Assembly (NCBI RefSeq): GCF_003463825.1
Contig: NZ_QSDY01000027.1
Span: 1-25,123, forward strand
Origin: Veillonella sp. AM51-8BH
GTDB taxonomy: Bacteria; Bacillota; Negativicutes; Veillonellales; Veillonellaceae
Direction: 5' to 3'
DNA: 25,123 nt
How positions within the stretch are numbered: position 1 is the stretch's first letter; every line of letters begins with the position of its first letter. The notes below the pieces were generated by a model, which made no database searches, had not been told where the DNA came from, and saw only the letters and a program-made list of their open reading frames with translations. The position numbers and the translations under genes are program-made. Of this stretch, positions 16,883-25,123 are shown piece by piece.

Positions 16883-17779
16883 ATGTATAGAACGTTATTA
16901 TTAGCAACCGTATTAACAACTTTTACACTAGGCGTATCTGTAAGTGCGATATCATTACATGATCCGACTGGTGAAGGTAGAACTGCCTTTGAGCGATTGG
17001 CTGTATATAATCGTGATATTGTTAAAGTTTCAGGTCCTTATGATTCATGGGAGACAGCTGTTAAGAATTTAGGACGCGCTAAATATATTGATGATTTAGA
17101 ACAATATAAGACGATAGACAACTTACAGAGTCAATTGAAGCCTATATTAGGCGGTTATTATGTATCAGCATATTACGTAGATTTTAATATTCTTACTCAT
17201 GATGATGGTATGGTTAAAATAAAACCGACCGGTAATGATGTAGGTGAGACTAAATATATTGTAGAGTATAAAACGCAAGAGCATTATATTGATTCAATAT
17301 TATGGAATCCTTTTGTAGAGAAAGTTATTACAGTAGCAGATCCGATTATTTCTTATGAGAATCAGTATGGAACGGGAAAACTTATAGTTGTGACAGCCTT
17401 TGGATATCAAGAGGATGTTCAAGGTTTTCCAGATAAGGGACTTATAGCTGCAAATAAAGCTTATAAGGCTGCTGAAGATACGTTGGTTAGTAGAGTATTG
17501 GAATTAGGCTGGGTTGATACATCTCGTGAAGCAGAGTTACGAGATTATTTAAATACAAATGATGGTGTTCATAAGGGGTACACTTTGGATGCCATGGGCT
17601 TTGGTGTTATGGCTCAAAAAGATCTCTTTCTTTATATAGATGATAAAGGTAATTTCCATCATAGGCACTACTCTGTTGTGAGTGAATGGGAAAAATCCTA
17701 TAATAAGAATTTTAGTTTATATAAGCGCATTCCCCTTGATAAAAAGATAAAAGCTATTACTGTGGTTCAAACGGATTAA
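16883..17779 (+). CDS. Predicted secreted protein, unknown function
   Basis: A 298-residue protein starting MYRTLLLATVLTTFTLG and continuing to VSVSA, a standard signal peptide with cleavage likely after the A-type site near residue 23. There is no cysteine at the cleavage site, so it is not a lipoprotein. The mature part is soluble, rich in Tyr and Asp, with an alternating beta-like central region (GGYYVSAYYVDFNIL, KYIVEYKTQEHYID, KLIVVTAFGYQ) and a helical stretch (IAANKAYKAAEDTLVSRVLELGW). I recognise no family. I chose the ATG at 16883 because AGAGAGG precedes it; the longer frame from 16835 would place a charged extension before the signal peptide. It is monocistronic, with a TATAAT at 16838-16843 and a shared terminator behind it. 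Confidence 0.75.
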   Translation: MYRTLLLATVLTTFTLGVSVSAISLHDPTGEGRTAFERLAVYNRDIVKVSGPYDSWETAVKNLGRAKYIDDLEQYKTIDNLQSQLKPILGGYYVSAYYVDFNILTHDDGMVKIKPTGNDVGETKYIVEYKTQEHYIDSILWNPFVEKVITVADPIISYENQYGTGKLIVVTAFGYQEDVQGFPDKGLIAANKAYKAAEDTLVSRVLELGWVDTSREAELRDYLNTNDGVHKGYTLDAMGFGVMAQKDLFLYIDDKGNFHHRHYSVVSEWEKSYNKNFSLYKRIPLDKKIKAITVVQTD

Positions 17780-17792
17780 GGTAGATATAATA

Positions 17793-17844
17793 AAAAGCCA
17801 GATACAATGTAAATACTTTTTAGTATGTATTGTATCTGGCTTTT
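17793..17844. terminator. Bidirectional terminator between convergent genes
   Basis: A perfect 16-bp stem (17793-17808 with 17829-17844) with an inner ATACT/AGTAT pairing. T-rich runs lie on both strands at the stem ends. It serves the plus-strand secreted-protein gene and the minus-strand LysR-membrane protein pair. Confidence 0.9.
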
Positions 17845-17846
17845 AT

Positions 17847-18266
17847 TTATTTTTTTACATCCGGTACTTTCCCAGGATTCATATCGAGGTTTAAATCCGT
17901 CGATTTGAATGGGGAAGGATTAGCTTCTGGTGGTTGAACTTTAAGCTCTGGGTGCAACCATTGTAGTTGTTTTAGTTCCCAGTCGTACTTGGCACCGTCG
18001 TTTTGTAATTGGCGAATGTCTTTAAAGATACCATCCAGTTGGTCGCTATGTTTATTAGCCATCCCTTCTAGGATGTAAAGGCGACCAGCTACACTATCAA
18101 CGGAAGAACCATCGTGGTCTTCATCGACACGCCATTGTAGTTCTGAAATTTGTATCTGCTGGAAGATTATAACAATGACCAGCACGATAATAACGCCCCA
18201 CATGGGTGTTTCTTTAGCTTTCAAAAGGGCCCGCAATTTAGATGCGAGCCCAGATGGTTTATTCAT
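17847..18266 (-). CDS. Single-pass membrane protein with extracytoplasmic coiled-coil-like region
   Basis: A 139-residue protein I do not recognise. A basic N-terminus (residues 1-21) precedes one strong membrane segment (about residues 23-39, GVIIVLVIVIIFQQIQ), which predicts N-in, C-out topology. Residues 40-110 are polar with heptad-like spacing (QISELQWRV, AGRLYILEGM, LDGIFKDIRQLQ, LKQLQWL), suggesting a short coiled coil, followed by a proline-rich tail. The ATG at 18266 shares a base with the stop of the upstream LysR gene (TAATG), so translation is coupled; a longer frame from 18368 would overlap LysR and is rejected. The partner and role are unknown. The coupling suggests co-regulation with LysR rather than a known pathway. 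Confidence 0.78.
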   Translation of the reverse strand: MNKPSGLASKLRALLKAKETPMWGVIIVLVIVIIFQQIQISELQWRVDEDHDGSSVDSVAGRLYILEGMANKHSDQLDGIFKDIRQLQNDGAKYDWELKQLQWLHPELKVQPPEANPSPFKSTDLNLDMNPGKVPDVKK

Positions 18267-19189
18267 TATTGACGATCCTCGAGTTGTAATCCAGGTAATG
18301 GTAATTTGGAATTTACAAAGTCTAACCACAAGCGAGAAGCGTGGGAGAGGTAATGACCTTTTTTCCAAATAACATAAAGTGTATGAATAATTTCTGGTAC
18401 AAGTGGACGTACAACGACCTTGGAACCAACCTCTGTATTTTCACCTGCCTCAGGGCAGAGACGAGATGGTAACAATGCGATGGCAAGGTCTGCACTAACT
18501 GTTTGCAACATAAGATCACGTTGGCTTGTTTCAAATACGATATGAGGTTGAAAACCTGTATGTTTACAAGCTTTGATGATTTCGTCATGCAAATTAAAGT
18601 CATCTTTGTGTAATACGAAAGACTCGTCAGCTAGCATTTCTAAACGAATCTCTTTTTCTTTCGCAAGAGGGCTAGATATTGGAACGATAACGGAAAGCGG
18701 ATCACTAGTGAGGTAGAAGGACTCAAATTCTTTTGGATTTGGTTTCGTACAAATGATACCAATATCAATCAAGCCTTCTTGAACACTAATCTCAACTTTT
18801 TTAGAACCTTGTTCATAAAGTTCTAATTCAATTTGTGGATATACTTTTTTGAACTCCCCTAAAAGCTGAGCAAAGATAGGTGCATCGGTAATTGGTGGAA
18901 TACCAATTCTAATGGAACCTTGCTCCAAACGAAACTCGTTTTCAAAATCAGTTTTTAGATGTTCAAACATGAATACTACGCGTTTTGCGTGGGTTAAGAA
19001 GATGGTACCCCCATCAGTAAGTTCTACAGATTTAGCATTACGCATGAAGAGAACAACACCAAGTTCGTCTTCTAAAGCTTTAATAGTACGGCTGATAGCG
19101 GATTGGGAGATGTGCAAATTCCGCGCAGCTTTACTAAAGCTTTTTTGATCAGCTACTTCAACGAAGTATTTCAAATGATGAAAATCCAT
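18266..19189 (-). CDS. LysR-family transcriptional regulator, divergent to nifJ
   Basis: A 307-residue LysR-type regulator. The N-terminal winged helix-turn-helix spans residues 1-60 (HHLKYFVEVADQKSFSKAARNLHISQSAISR, then LEDELGVVLFMR). The effector domain begins at about residue 92 (GSIRIGIPPI) and extends to the C-terminus. It is divergent from nifJ with 385 bases between their start codons, the classic arrangement in which a LysR protein controls itself and its divergent neighbour. It is translationally coupled to the membrane-protein gene downstream. Control of nifJ and the effector are inference. Confidence 0.93.
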   Translation of the reverse strand: MDFHHLKYFVEVADQKSFSKAARNLHISQSAISRTIKALEDELGVVLFMRNAKSVELTDGGTIFLTHAKRVVFMFEHLKTDFENEFRLEQGSIRIGIPPITDAPIFAQLLGEFKKVYPQIELELYEQGSKKVEISVQEGLIDIGIICTKPNPKEFESFYLTSDPLSVIVPISSPLAKEKEIRLEMLADESFVLHKDDFNLHDEIIKACKHTGFQPHIVFETSQRDLMLQTVSADLAIALLPSRLCPEAGENTEVGSKVVVRPLVPEIIHTLYVIWKKGHYLSHASRLWLDFVNSKLPLPGLQLEDRQ

Positions 19190-19329
19190 AATTAACCCCC
19201 TAAAAATAAAATCTGGTTATGGGAAGTGACCTATACTAAATGAGAATAGTTATTACTATAACGCAATTAGCTATTACTTTATGTAAAGCATGGATAGCAA
19301 TATTGGCAAAGCGACAGTCACTGTATGTG

Positions 19330-19359
19330 TTGCGTTGATAGGGCCCAGCACGTTATAAT
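19330..19359 (+). promoter_or_regulatory. Candidate distal promoter upstream of nifJ
   Basis: TATAAT at 19354-19359 with a TTG-type -35 (TTGCGT, 19330-19335) at 18-base spacing. GCAC and GTGC flank the -10 as a small dyad (19349-19352 and 19360-19363), which a regulator could use. A transcript from here would read through the hairpin at 19432-19472. Confidence 0.35.
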
Positions 19360-19431
19360 GTGCATATAGGGCTATATCAAGTTATGATATTAGGAATTAT
19401 GGTTGTGCCCAATACAAAAGTATGTTCACAC

Positions 19432-19477
19432 ATAATGCCATATTATATATAACATATATATTATTGCATTATTTTTT
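19432..19477 (+). terminator. Terminator-like hairpin in the nifJ upstream region
   Basis: An 18-bp stem with two mismatches (19432-19449 with 19455-19472) and a 5-base loop is followed immediately by a T run (19472-19477). Most pairs are A-T, so its strength as a terminator is uncertain. It lies upstream of the nearer promoter candidate and could block transcription from a distal start or act as a regulator-binding dyad. Confidence 0.5.
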
Positions 19478-19490
19478 CATGTGCGCAAGT

Positions 19491-19519
19491 TTGTAATGGT
19501 TGTTATTCCTAAACATAAT
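19491..19519 (+). promoter_or_regulatory. Candidate proximal nifJ promoter
   Basis: TTGTAA (19491-19496) and CATAAT (19514-19519) are separated by exactly 17 bases, a good housekeeping promoter match. The start point would be near 19526, giving a leader of about 50 bases ending in the AAGGAGG site before the nifJ ATG. Confidence 0.55.
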
Positions 19520-19574
19520 GATAGATTAAGCAAGTGTTCTATTTTTGCTAAATGCTTAAGGAGGCAATAATCAC

Positions 19575-22500
19575 ATGAGTCGTAAATTTAAAACTATGGA
19601 CGGCAACCAAGCGGCTGCTCACGTTTCTTATGGTTTTACAGAAGTTGCTGCGATTTACCCAATCACTCCATCTTCCCCAATGCCAGAACACATTGACGAA
19701 TGGGCTGCGTCTGGTCGTAAAAACATCTTCGGCAACACTGTTCAAGTTGTAGAAATGCAATCTGAAGCAGGTGCTGCTGCCGCAACTCACGGTTCTTTAC
19801 AAGCTGGTGCATTAACAACAACTTTCACATCTTCCCAAGGTTTGTTATTGATGCTTCCTAACTTATACAAAGTAGCAGGCGAATTACTTCCAGGTGTATT
19901 CCAAGTAGCTGCTCGTGCATTGGCTGCACACGCTTTGGCTATCTTCGGTGACCATCAAGACGTAATGGCTGCTCGTGCAGCTGGCTGCGCTATGCTTGCT
20001 GAATCCTCCGTACAAGAAGTAATGGACTTGTCCGCTGTAGCTCACTTGACAGCTATTAAAACTCGTGTACCATTCATCAACTTCTTCGACGGTTTCCGTA
20101 CATCCCACGAAATTCAAAAAATTGAAATCTGGGACTATGAAGATTTGAAACCATTAGTAGACATGGACGCTGTTAAAGCTTTCCGTAAAAATGCTTTGAA
20201 CCCAGATGCTCCTGTAACTCGTGGTACTGCAGAAAACCCTGACGTTTACTTCCAACATCGCGAAGCATCCAACAAATTCTACTTGAACGTTCCTGACGTT
20301 GTAGAACATTACATGAACGAAGTTAACAAATTGGCTGGTACTAACTACCAATTGTTCAACTACCATGGTGCTCCTGATGCAACTGACGTAATCGTAACTA
20401 TGGGTTCCTCCGCTCAAGTAGTTCAATCCACTGTTGACTACTTAAACAAATTGGGCCGTAAAGTTGGTTTCATCAACGTTCACTTGTTCCGTCCATTCGC
20501 AACAGATCGTTTGTTGAAAGCTCTTCCTCAAACAGTAGAACGTATTGCAGTTCTTGACCGTACTAAAGAACCAGGCGCTTTGGCTGAACCATTGTTCTTG
20601 GACGTACAAGCTGCTGTAATCGACGGTGGCCGTAACGTAAAAGTTATCGCTGGCCGTTATGGTTTGAGCTCCAAAGACGTTATCCCTGCAGACATCGTAT
20701 CTGTATTCGATAACTTGGCTGCTGAAAACGGCAAGAAATTCTTCACATTGGGTATCAATGATGACGTTACATTCTTGTCCTTGGATCGTGCTGAAGGCGT
20801 AGAAGTTGAAACTCCTGGTTTGACTGAATGTAAATTCTGGGGCTTCGGTTCTGACGGTACTGTAGGTGCGAATAAATCCGCTATCAAAATCATCGGTGAC
20901 CACACTGACATGTATGCTCAAGCATACTTCGATTACGACTCCAAAAAATCTGGTGGCGTAACAATGTCTCACCTTCGTTTTGGTAAAAACCCAATCAACT
21001 TGCCATACTTGGTAACTGAACCTCAATTCGTAGCATGTCACCGTCAATCTTACGTACATGAATACGACTTGATTCGCGGTATCAAAAAAGGCGGTACATT
21101 CTTGTTGAACTGTACTTGGTCTCCTGAAGAATTGAACGAACATTTACCTGCTAAATTACGTCGTCAAATCGCAGAAAAAGAATTGAACTTCTACATCATC
21201 AATGCTGCGAAAATCGCTTCCGAAATCGGTTTGGGCGGTCGTATCAACATGGTAACTCAAGCTGCATTCTTCAAATTGACTGAAATCATCCCTGTAGATG
21301 ACGCTGTTAAATACCTTAAAGAATCCGTAGTAACTTCTTACGGTAAAAAAGGTCAAAATATCGTTGACATGAACAACGCTGCTATCGATCAAGGTGTTAA
21401 CGCTTTGGTAAAAGTAGATGTTCCTGCTGACTGGAAAAACGCTGTTGATGAAGGTGGCCACGCAGTTAAACCTGGTTGCGAATTTTGCCCATCCTTCGTT
21501 CAAAACATTGCACAACCAATCAATGCACAAGCTGGTTATGATCTTCCTGTATCCACATTCGCTGGTTACGAAGATGGTACATTACCTGCTGGTACTGCTA
21601 AATTCGAAAAACGCGGTCCTGCATTGTTCGTTCCAAAATGGTTACCTGAAAACTGTATTCAATGTAACCAATGTTCCTTCGTATGTCCACATGCTACAAT
21701 TCGTCCAATCTTGGCAACTGAAGCAGAAGTGGCTGCAGCTCCAGAACATTTCGATACAATCCCTGCATTGGGCGCTAAAGACCTTCAATTCCGTATCGCA
21801 GTATCCCCATTAGATTGCTTGGGTTGCGGTAACTGTGTTGATATCTGTCCAGCTCCTAAAGGCAAAGCTATCGTAATGACTTCCATCGATTCCGAAATCG
21901 AACAAGCTGAAGCATGGAACTACGGTGTTAACCTTCCTGTAAAAGAAAACCCTATGAAGAAGGACACTGTTAAAGGTTCCCAATTCGAACAACCATTGTT
22001 CGAGTTCTCCGGTGCTTGCGCAGGTTGTGGTGAAACTCCTTACGCTAAATTGTTAACTCAATTGTTCGGCGACCGCATGATGATTGCCAATGCAACTGGT
22101 TGTTCCTCCATCTGGGGTGCTTCCATGCCTGCATCTCCATACACAACTAACCAACAAGGTCAAGGTCCTTCTTGGGCAAACTCCTTGTTCGAAGATAATG
22201 CTGAGTATGGTTATGGTATGTACATCGGCGTTAAGAAAATTCGTCAACAATTAGTAGAATTAGCTTCTAAAGCTGTAGAAACTGCTACAGGCGAATTGAA
22301 AGAAGCTTTGGAACAATGGATTGAATTTGCTAACCTTGGTGCAGCAACTCGTCAACGTTCCGAACGTTTAGTAGCAGCTATCGAAGCTGAAGGTGCTACA
22401 ACTCCAGAATTAAAAGAAATTCTTGAGAAAAAACAATTCTTGATCAAACGTTCCCACTGGATCTTCGGTGGTGACGGTTGGGCATACGATATCGGCTTCG

Positions 22501-23111
22501 GTGGTGTTGACCATGTATTAGCTTCTGGCGAAGACATCAACATCTTCGTATTCGATACTGAAGTATACTCCAATACTGGTGGTCAAGCTTCCAAATCCAC
22601 TAATATCGCAGCAGTTGCTCAATTCGCAGCTTCTGGTAAACGTACTAAGAAAAAAGACCTTGGCATGATGGCTATGTCTTATGGTTATGTATACGTAGCA
22701 CAAGTAGCTATGGGTGCAGATAAAAACCAATTGATGAAAGCTGTTGCAGAAGCTGAAGCATATCCAGGTCCTTCCTTGATCATCGCTTACAGCCCATGTA
22801 TCAACCATGGTATCAAAGCTGGTATGGGTAAAGCTCAAGAAGAACAACGTAAAGCAGTTGCAGCTGGTTACTGGGATCTTTACAGATACAACCCTCAACT
22901 TAAAGAAGAAGGTAAAAATCCATTCTCCTTGGATTCCAAAGAACCAACTGAAAACTTCCAAGACTTCCTTAAAGGTGAAGTTCGTTACGCATCCTTGGCT
23001 AAAGCAGCTCCAGATGTTGCAGAAGAATTGTTCGCTAAAACTGAACAAGACGCTAAAGATCGTCGCTTAAGCTATGTTCGCTTACAAAAAGGTTTCGAAG
23101 ACGTAAAATAA
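19575..23111 (+). CDS. nifJ: Pyruvate:ferredoxin (flavodoxin) oxidoreductase
   Basis: Oxidises pyruvate with CoA to acetyl-CoA and CO2, passing electrons to ferredoxin; central in anaerobic pyruvate metabolism. 1178 residues, the normal length of the single-chain homodimeric enzyme. Domain I has YPITPSSPMPEHIDEWAA and TSSQGLLLM. The ferredoxin-like domain has two 4Fe-4S motifs, CIQCNQCSFVCP starting at Cys694 and CLGCGNCVDICP starting at Cys748. The TPP domain has FSGACAGCGETPY (two ligands of the third cluster), ATGCSSIWGASMP, GGDGWAYDIGFGG and SNTGGQASKST, and ends with SPCINHG for the last cluster ligand. A strong AAGGAGG site precedes the ATG. Codon use is narrow, with favoured GCT, GTA and TTC codons throughout, pointing to very high expression. 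Divergent from a LysR gene; a perfect terminator follows. Confidence 0.98.
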   Translation: MSRKFKTMDGNQAAAHVSYGFTEVAAIYPITPSSPMPEHIDEWAASGRKNIFGNTVQVVEMQSEAGAAAATHGSLQAGALTTTFTSSQGLLLMLPNLYKVAGELLPGVFQVAARALAAHALAIFGDHQDVMAARAAGCAMLAESSVQEVMDLSAVAHLTAIKTRVPFINFFDGFRTSHEIQKIEIWDYEDLKPLVDMDAVKAFRKNALNPDAPVTRGTAENPDVYFQHREASNKFYLNVPDVVEHYMNEVNKLAGTNYQLFNYHGAPDATDVIVTMGSSAQVVQSTVDYLNKLGRKVGFINVHLFRPFATDRLLKALPQTVERIAVLDRTKEPGALAEPLFLDVQAAVIDGGRNVKVIAGRYGLSSKDVIPADIVSVFDNLAAENGKKFFTLGINDDVTFLSLDRAEGVEVETPGLTECKFWGFGSDGTVGANKSAIKIIGDHTDMYAQAYFDYDSKKSGGVTMSHLRFGKNPINLPYLVTEPQFVACHRQSYVHEYDLIRGIKKGGTFLLNCTWSPEELNEHLPAKLRRQIAEKELNFYIINAAKIASEIGLGGRINMVTQAAFFKLTEIIPVDDAVKYLKESVVTSYGKKGQNIVDMNNAAIDQGVNALVKVDVPADWKNAVDEGGHAVKPGCEFCPSFVQNIAQPINAQAGYDLPVSTFAGYEDGTLPAGTAKFEKRGPALFVPKWLPENCIQCNQCSFVCPHATIRPILATEAEVAAAPEHFDTIPALGAKDLQFRIAVSPLDCLGCGNCVDICPAPKGKAIVMTSIDSEIEQAEAWNYGVNLPVKENPMKKDTVKGSQFEQPLFEFSGACAGCGETPYAKLLTQLFGDRMMIANATGCSSIWGASMPASPYTTNQQGQGPSWANSLFEDNAEYGYGMYIGVKKIRQQLVELASKAVETATGELKEALEQWIEFANLGAATRQRSERLVAAIEAEGATTPELKEILEKKQFLIKRSHWIFGGDGWAYDIGFGGVDHVLASGEDINIFVFDTEVYSNTGGQASKSTNIAAVAQFAASGKRTKKKDLGMMAMSYGYVYVAQVAMGADKNQLMKAVAEAEAYPGPSLIIAYSPCINHGIKAGMGKAQEEQRKAVAAGYWDLYRYNPQLKEEGKNPFSLDSKEPTENFQDFLKGEVRYASLAKAAPDVAEELFAKTEQDAKDRRLSYVRLQKGFEDVK

Positions 23112-23140
23112 TTCGTTATTTAACGACTAAGATCTAATAA

Positions 23141-23168
23141 GAGGCACCCTTTCGAGGGTGCCTCTTTT
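23141..23168 (+). terminator. Intrinsic terminator after nifJ
   Basis: A perfect 10-bp stem (23141-23150 with 23155-23164) with the stable TTCG tetraloop, followed by TTTT. A textbook strong terminator matching a highly expressed gene. Confidence 0.95.
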
Positions 23169-23390
23169 GTATATAATATAGTTAACTATATGTGGAATTT
23201 ATTTTATTGTATCTTAAATTAATGCGGTTATTTCTTGAATAGCTAGTTTCTGAATTACTAATGCTTTCACAATAGGTAATATACTAGGAATTTGGTATAA
23301 TATTAGATAGTTATGCAGTTATACGTAAGTATATTGCATTGATACATTAAGATTTAACTAGGTAATTTTAATTGTAATATAGAGGTGCTT

Positions 23391-25005
23391 ATGGCTAAGG
23401 ATAATCAACAGATCGCAACAGACGATATGCAACAAACAATATATAAAGAGTTAGGCTATAAATCCTATCCATTTCCTTTTACTACACCTGCCTATTTGGA
23501 AGCGTATGGTACACTTGTAGGTCTTAAGCCACCAACGGCTAAAACAGCACGTGTACTTGAATTAGGTGCTACGTATGGGGGAAATATTATTTCTCAAGCT
23601 GTGCATAATCCAGAAGCAACATTTGTAGGTATTGAGCTTTCCCAAGATCAAGTAGAGAAGGGTAACAAAATTATTAGTGATGCCAAGTTAGAAAATGTAT
23701 CTCTATTACAAGGGGATATTTTGAACTTTGATGAATCCTTAGGAAACTTTGATTACATTATTGCCCATGGTTTTTACTCTTGGATTAGCGATGAAATGAA
23801 GGATAAGTTGCTTGATATTATATCCCATCATTTGGCTGATAATGGCATTGCATATGTATCCTATAATACATACCCAGGTTGGCATACGATGGAAGAGGTT
23901 CGTCAACTTATGCTATTTGCTAATCGTGGTTATGATGAGTTGACTCATAAGGAAAAGGTATTACGTGGTAAAACTGTAGGTAGCCTAGTAGGTGCTCAAA
24001 TTCTTAATTACGATAACCTTAAAGAGCGTAATAGTATTCTTAGGTGCCTTGCGTTCCGTTATGCAAAAGGATGATTATTATGTAGGTCATGACCATTTAG
24101 AACCTCATAATGATCCATGTTACTTCTATCAATTCAATGATCATTTGAAAGCTCACAATCTTACATATGTGTGTGATGCAGATTTAACATTATCTATGGT
24201 TCGTACCTATGATGACAGCATTGCCGATAAACTTGAAAAATTGGCTCCTAATAGCCAAGCGGATCAAGAACAATATTTAGACTTTATGCTTGATACAACA
24301 TTCCGCAAGTCTATTATTTGCAAAGAAAGTGCTGCAAAGGATATTAGCTATGATGTAGCTAATCCAGATAATGTGAATACAGTACCTGTACGGACTATCG
24401 TAAATAGTTTTGTATTCCAAATCCTCTTTGATGAAGAAGCATTAGAAATGTTTGAAAATGAGCTTGTACGAGATACATTCAAAGCGCTCATTAAAGATGG
24501 GGGCACTTTCAATATGATCGAAGCCCTTGCCATTTTAAAAGCTGCTCATGATACTGCTAATGCATCTGAAGATGACTTAGAACCAGCTGTATGTAGTTTA
24601 TATAAAGCTATCGTTGAACATATGATACGCGGTGGTATTCGATTCTATAAAACATTCCCTGATAAACAGGAATATATGGAGGGCTTATCCTATGTACCAG
24701 CTCGTTTTACAAACTTTGTAAAAGCTATTGCTGATGGTGGTAGTGAATATATTTATGGTGCAAATATGTTCAATGACGCTATTGGTGATATTTCTGAAGA
24801 AGATTTATTGTTCATGGAATTATTGAATAAGCCTAAAGCCAAGTCTACGATGATTAAGAAGATTAAAGATTCTCTCTTTAGCGCTGATAAGGCCCAAACT
24901 GGTAAACACCAAAATGCCATGGCGGAAGCATTCTATAATGAATTGACGAAGCGTATGGAGCAATTAGGCTTTATTAGAAGTAAGAAAAACAATGGTCTTT
25001 CGTAA
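23391..25005 (+). CDS. SAM-dependent methyltransferase with regulatory-domain C-terminus (frameshifted)
   Basis: Class I SAM-dependent methyltransferase. Motif I is VLELGATYGGN at residues 55-65, the acidic end of strand 2 is in VGIELSQ (Glu82), and LLQGDILNF and YIIAHGFYSWI follow. After about residue 210 the protein matches the predicted methyltransferase regulatory domain type (LRSVMQKDDYYVGHDHLEPHNDPCYFYQF). The frame breaks at about 24036-24042: the first part ends I-L-R-C-L-A-F-R-Y-A-K-G-stop, while the downstream frame continues L-G-A-L-R-S-V-M-Q-K-D-D-Y-Y. Restoration needs one base removed or two added, for example in the T runs. Repaired length is about 537-538 residues. The ATG at 23391 follows AGAGGTG; a GTG at 23385 overlaps that site. 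The methyl acceptor is unknown. Confidence 0.82.
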
Positions 25006-25064
25006 TTCTTTTAAAATTTCTAAGATAATATTTTAGTGATTCATATAATCTTCAGAATGAATGT

Positions 25065-25120
25065 AAAACTCATTACACTTATAACATTTATGTGTATTAA
25101 GTAGTAATGGGTTTTATTTT
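25065..25120 (+). terminator. Probable terminator after the methyltransferase gene
   Basis: AAAACTCATTAC near 25065-25077 can pair with GTAATGGGTTTT near 25105-25116 (one G-T pair), followed by TATTTTAT at the window edge. The stem is clear; the loop is long and its interior uncertain. Confidence 0.6.
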
Positions 25121-25123
25121 ATA

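Noticed and set aside
18267..18368. N-terminal extension of the one-pass membrane protein
   Set aside because: It would overlap the end of the LysR gene by about 100 bases; the TAATG coupled start gives a sensible basic N-terminus followed by the membrane segment.
20442..21143. 233-residue minus-strand open frame opposite nifJ
   Set aside because: An antisense shadow caused by the strong codon bias of nifJ; no start signal or recognisable protein features.
1..25123. Mobile elements, CRISPR arrays, tRNA or rRNA genes
   Set aside because: No transposase or integrase frames, spaced direct repeats or recognisable RNA-gene sequences were found; the inverted repeats listed are local and lack associated genes.

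Overview
The window looks like a chromosomal segment of an anaerobic Negativicute, most likely Veillonella or a close relative. That is inferred from gene content (clustered citrate lyase genes, pyruvate:ferredoxin oxidoreductase, a pyruvate kinase with an extra C-terminal domain), strong AGGAGG-type ribosome binding sites and a moderately AT-rich composition; no marker gene such as 16S rRNA is present. I see no tRNA, rRNA, CRISPR array, transposase or prophage gene.

Layout. (1) 143-520: small membrane protein, then a strong terminator. (2) 694-8455: a same-strand run of a YgjP/DUF45-type metallopeptidase, DNA polymerase III alpha (dnaE), pyruvate kinase, a Bax inhibitor-1/YccA membrane protein and a LysR regulator. 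(3) 8456-8846: a gene-free region with a short, terminated putative RNA and nested inverted repeats. (4) 8847-13144: a DASS-family anion transporter followed by citD-citE-citF, closed by a terminator at 13223. (5) 13394-15174: a three-gene group (unknown protein, DUF4261-like protein, cupin) closed by a terminator. (6) 15416-16727: an MFS transporter behind an 11-bp inverted repeat. (7) 16883-17779: a predicted secreted protein. (8) 17847-19189, minus strand: a LysR regulator translationally coupled to a one-pass membrane protein, divergent from (9) nifJ at 19575-23111. (10) 23391-25005: a methyltransferase with a probable regulatory C-terminal half.

Metabolic reading (inference): the transporter and CitDEF would import citrate and split it to acetate and oxaloacetate; pyruvate made from oxaloacetate or by pyruvate kinase would be oxidised by NifJ to acetyl-CoA, CO2 and reduced ferredoxin. 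The two LysR genes lie next to citT and nifJ and are candidate regulators of them.

Two points dominate. First, the CitD acyl-carrier subunit has lysine where characterised CitD proteins have the serine that carries the phosphoribosyl-dephospho-CoA group, and no citC, citX or citG is nearby. Second, four otherwise intact genes (dnaE, citF, the MFS transporter twice, the methyltransferase) are broken by one-base-scale frameshifts, mostly in or next to short homopolymers. Because dnaE and a conserved operon are among them, consensus errors are the most economical explanation, and these genes should be read as probably functional until checked.
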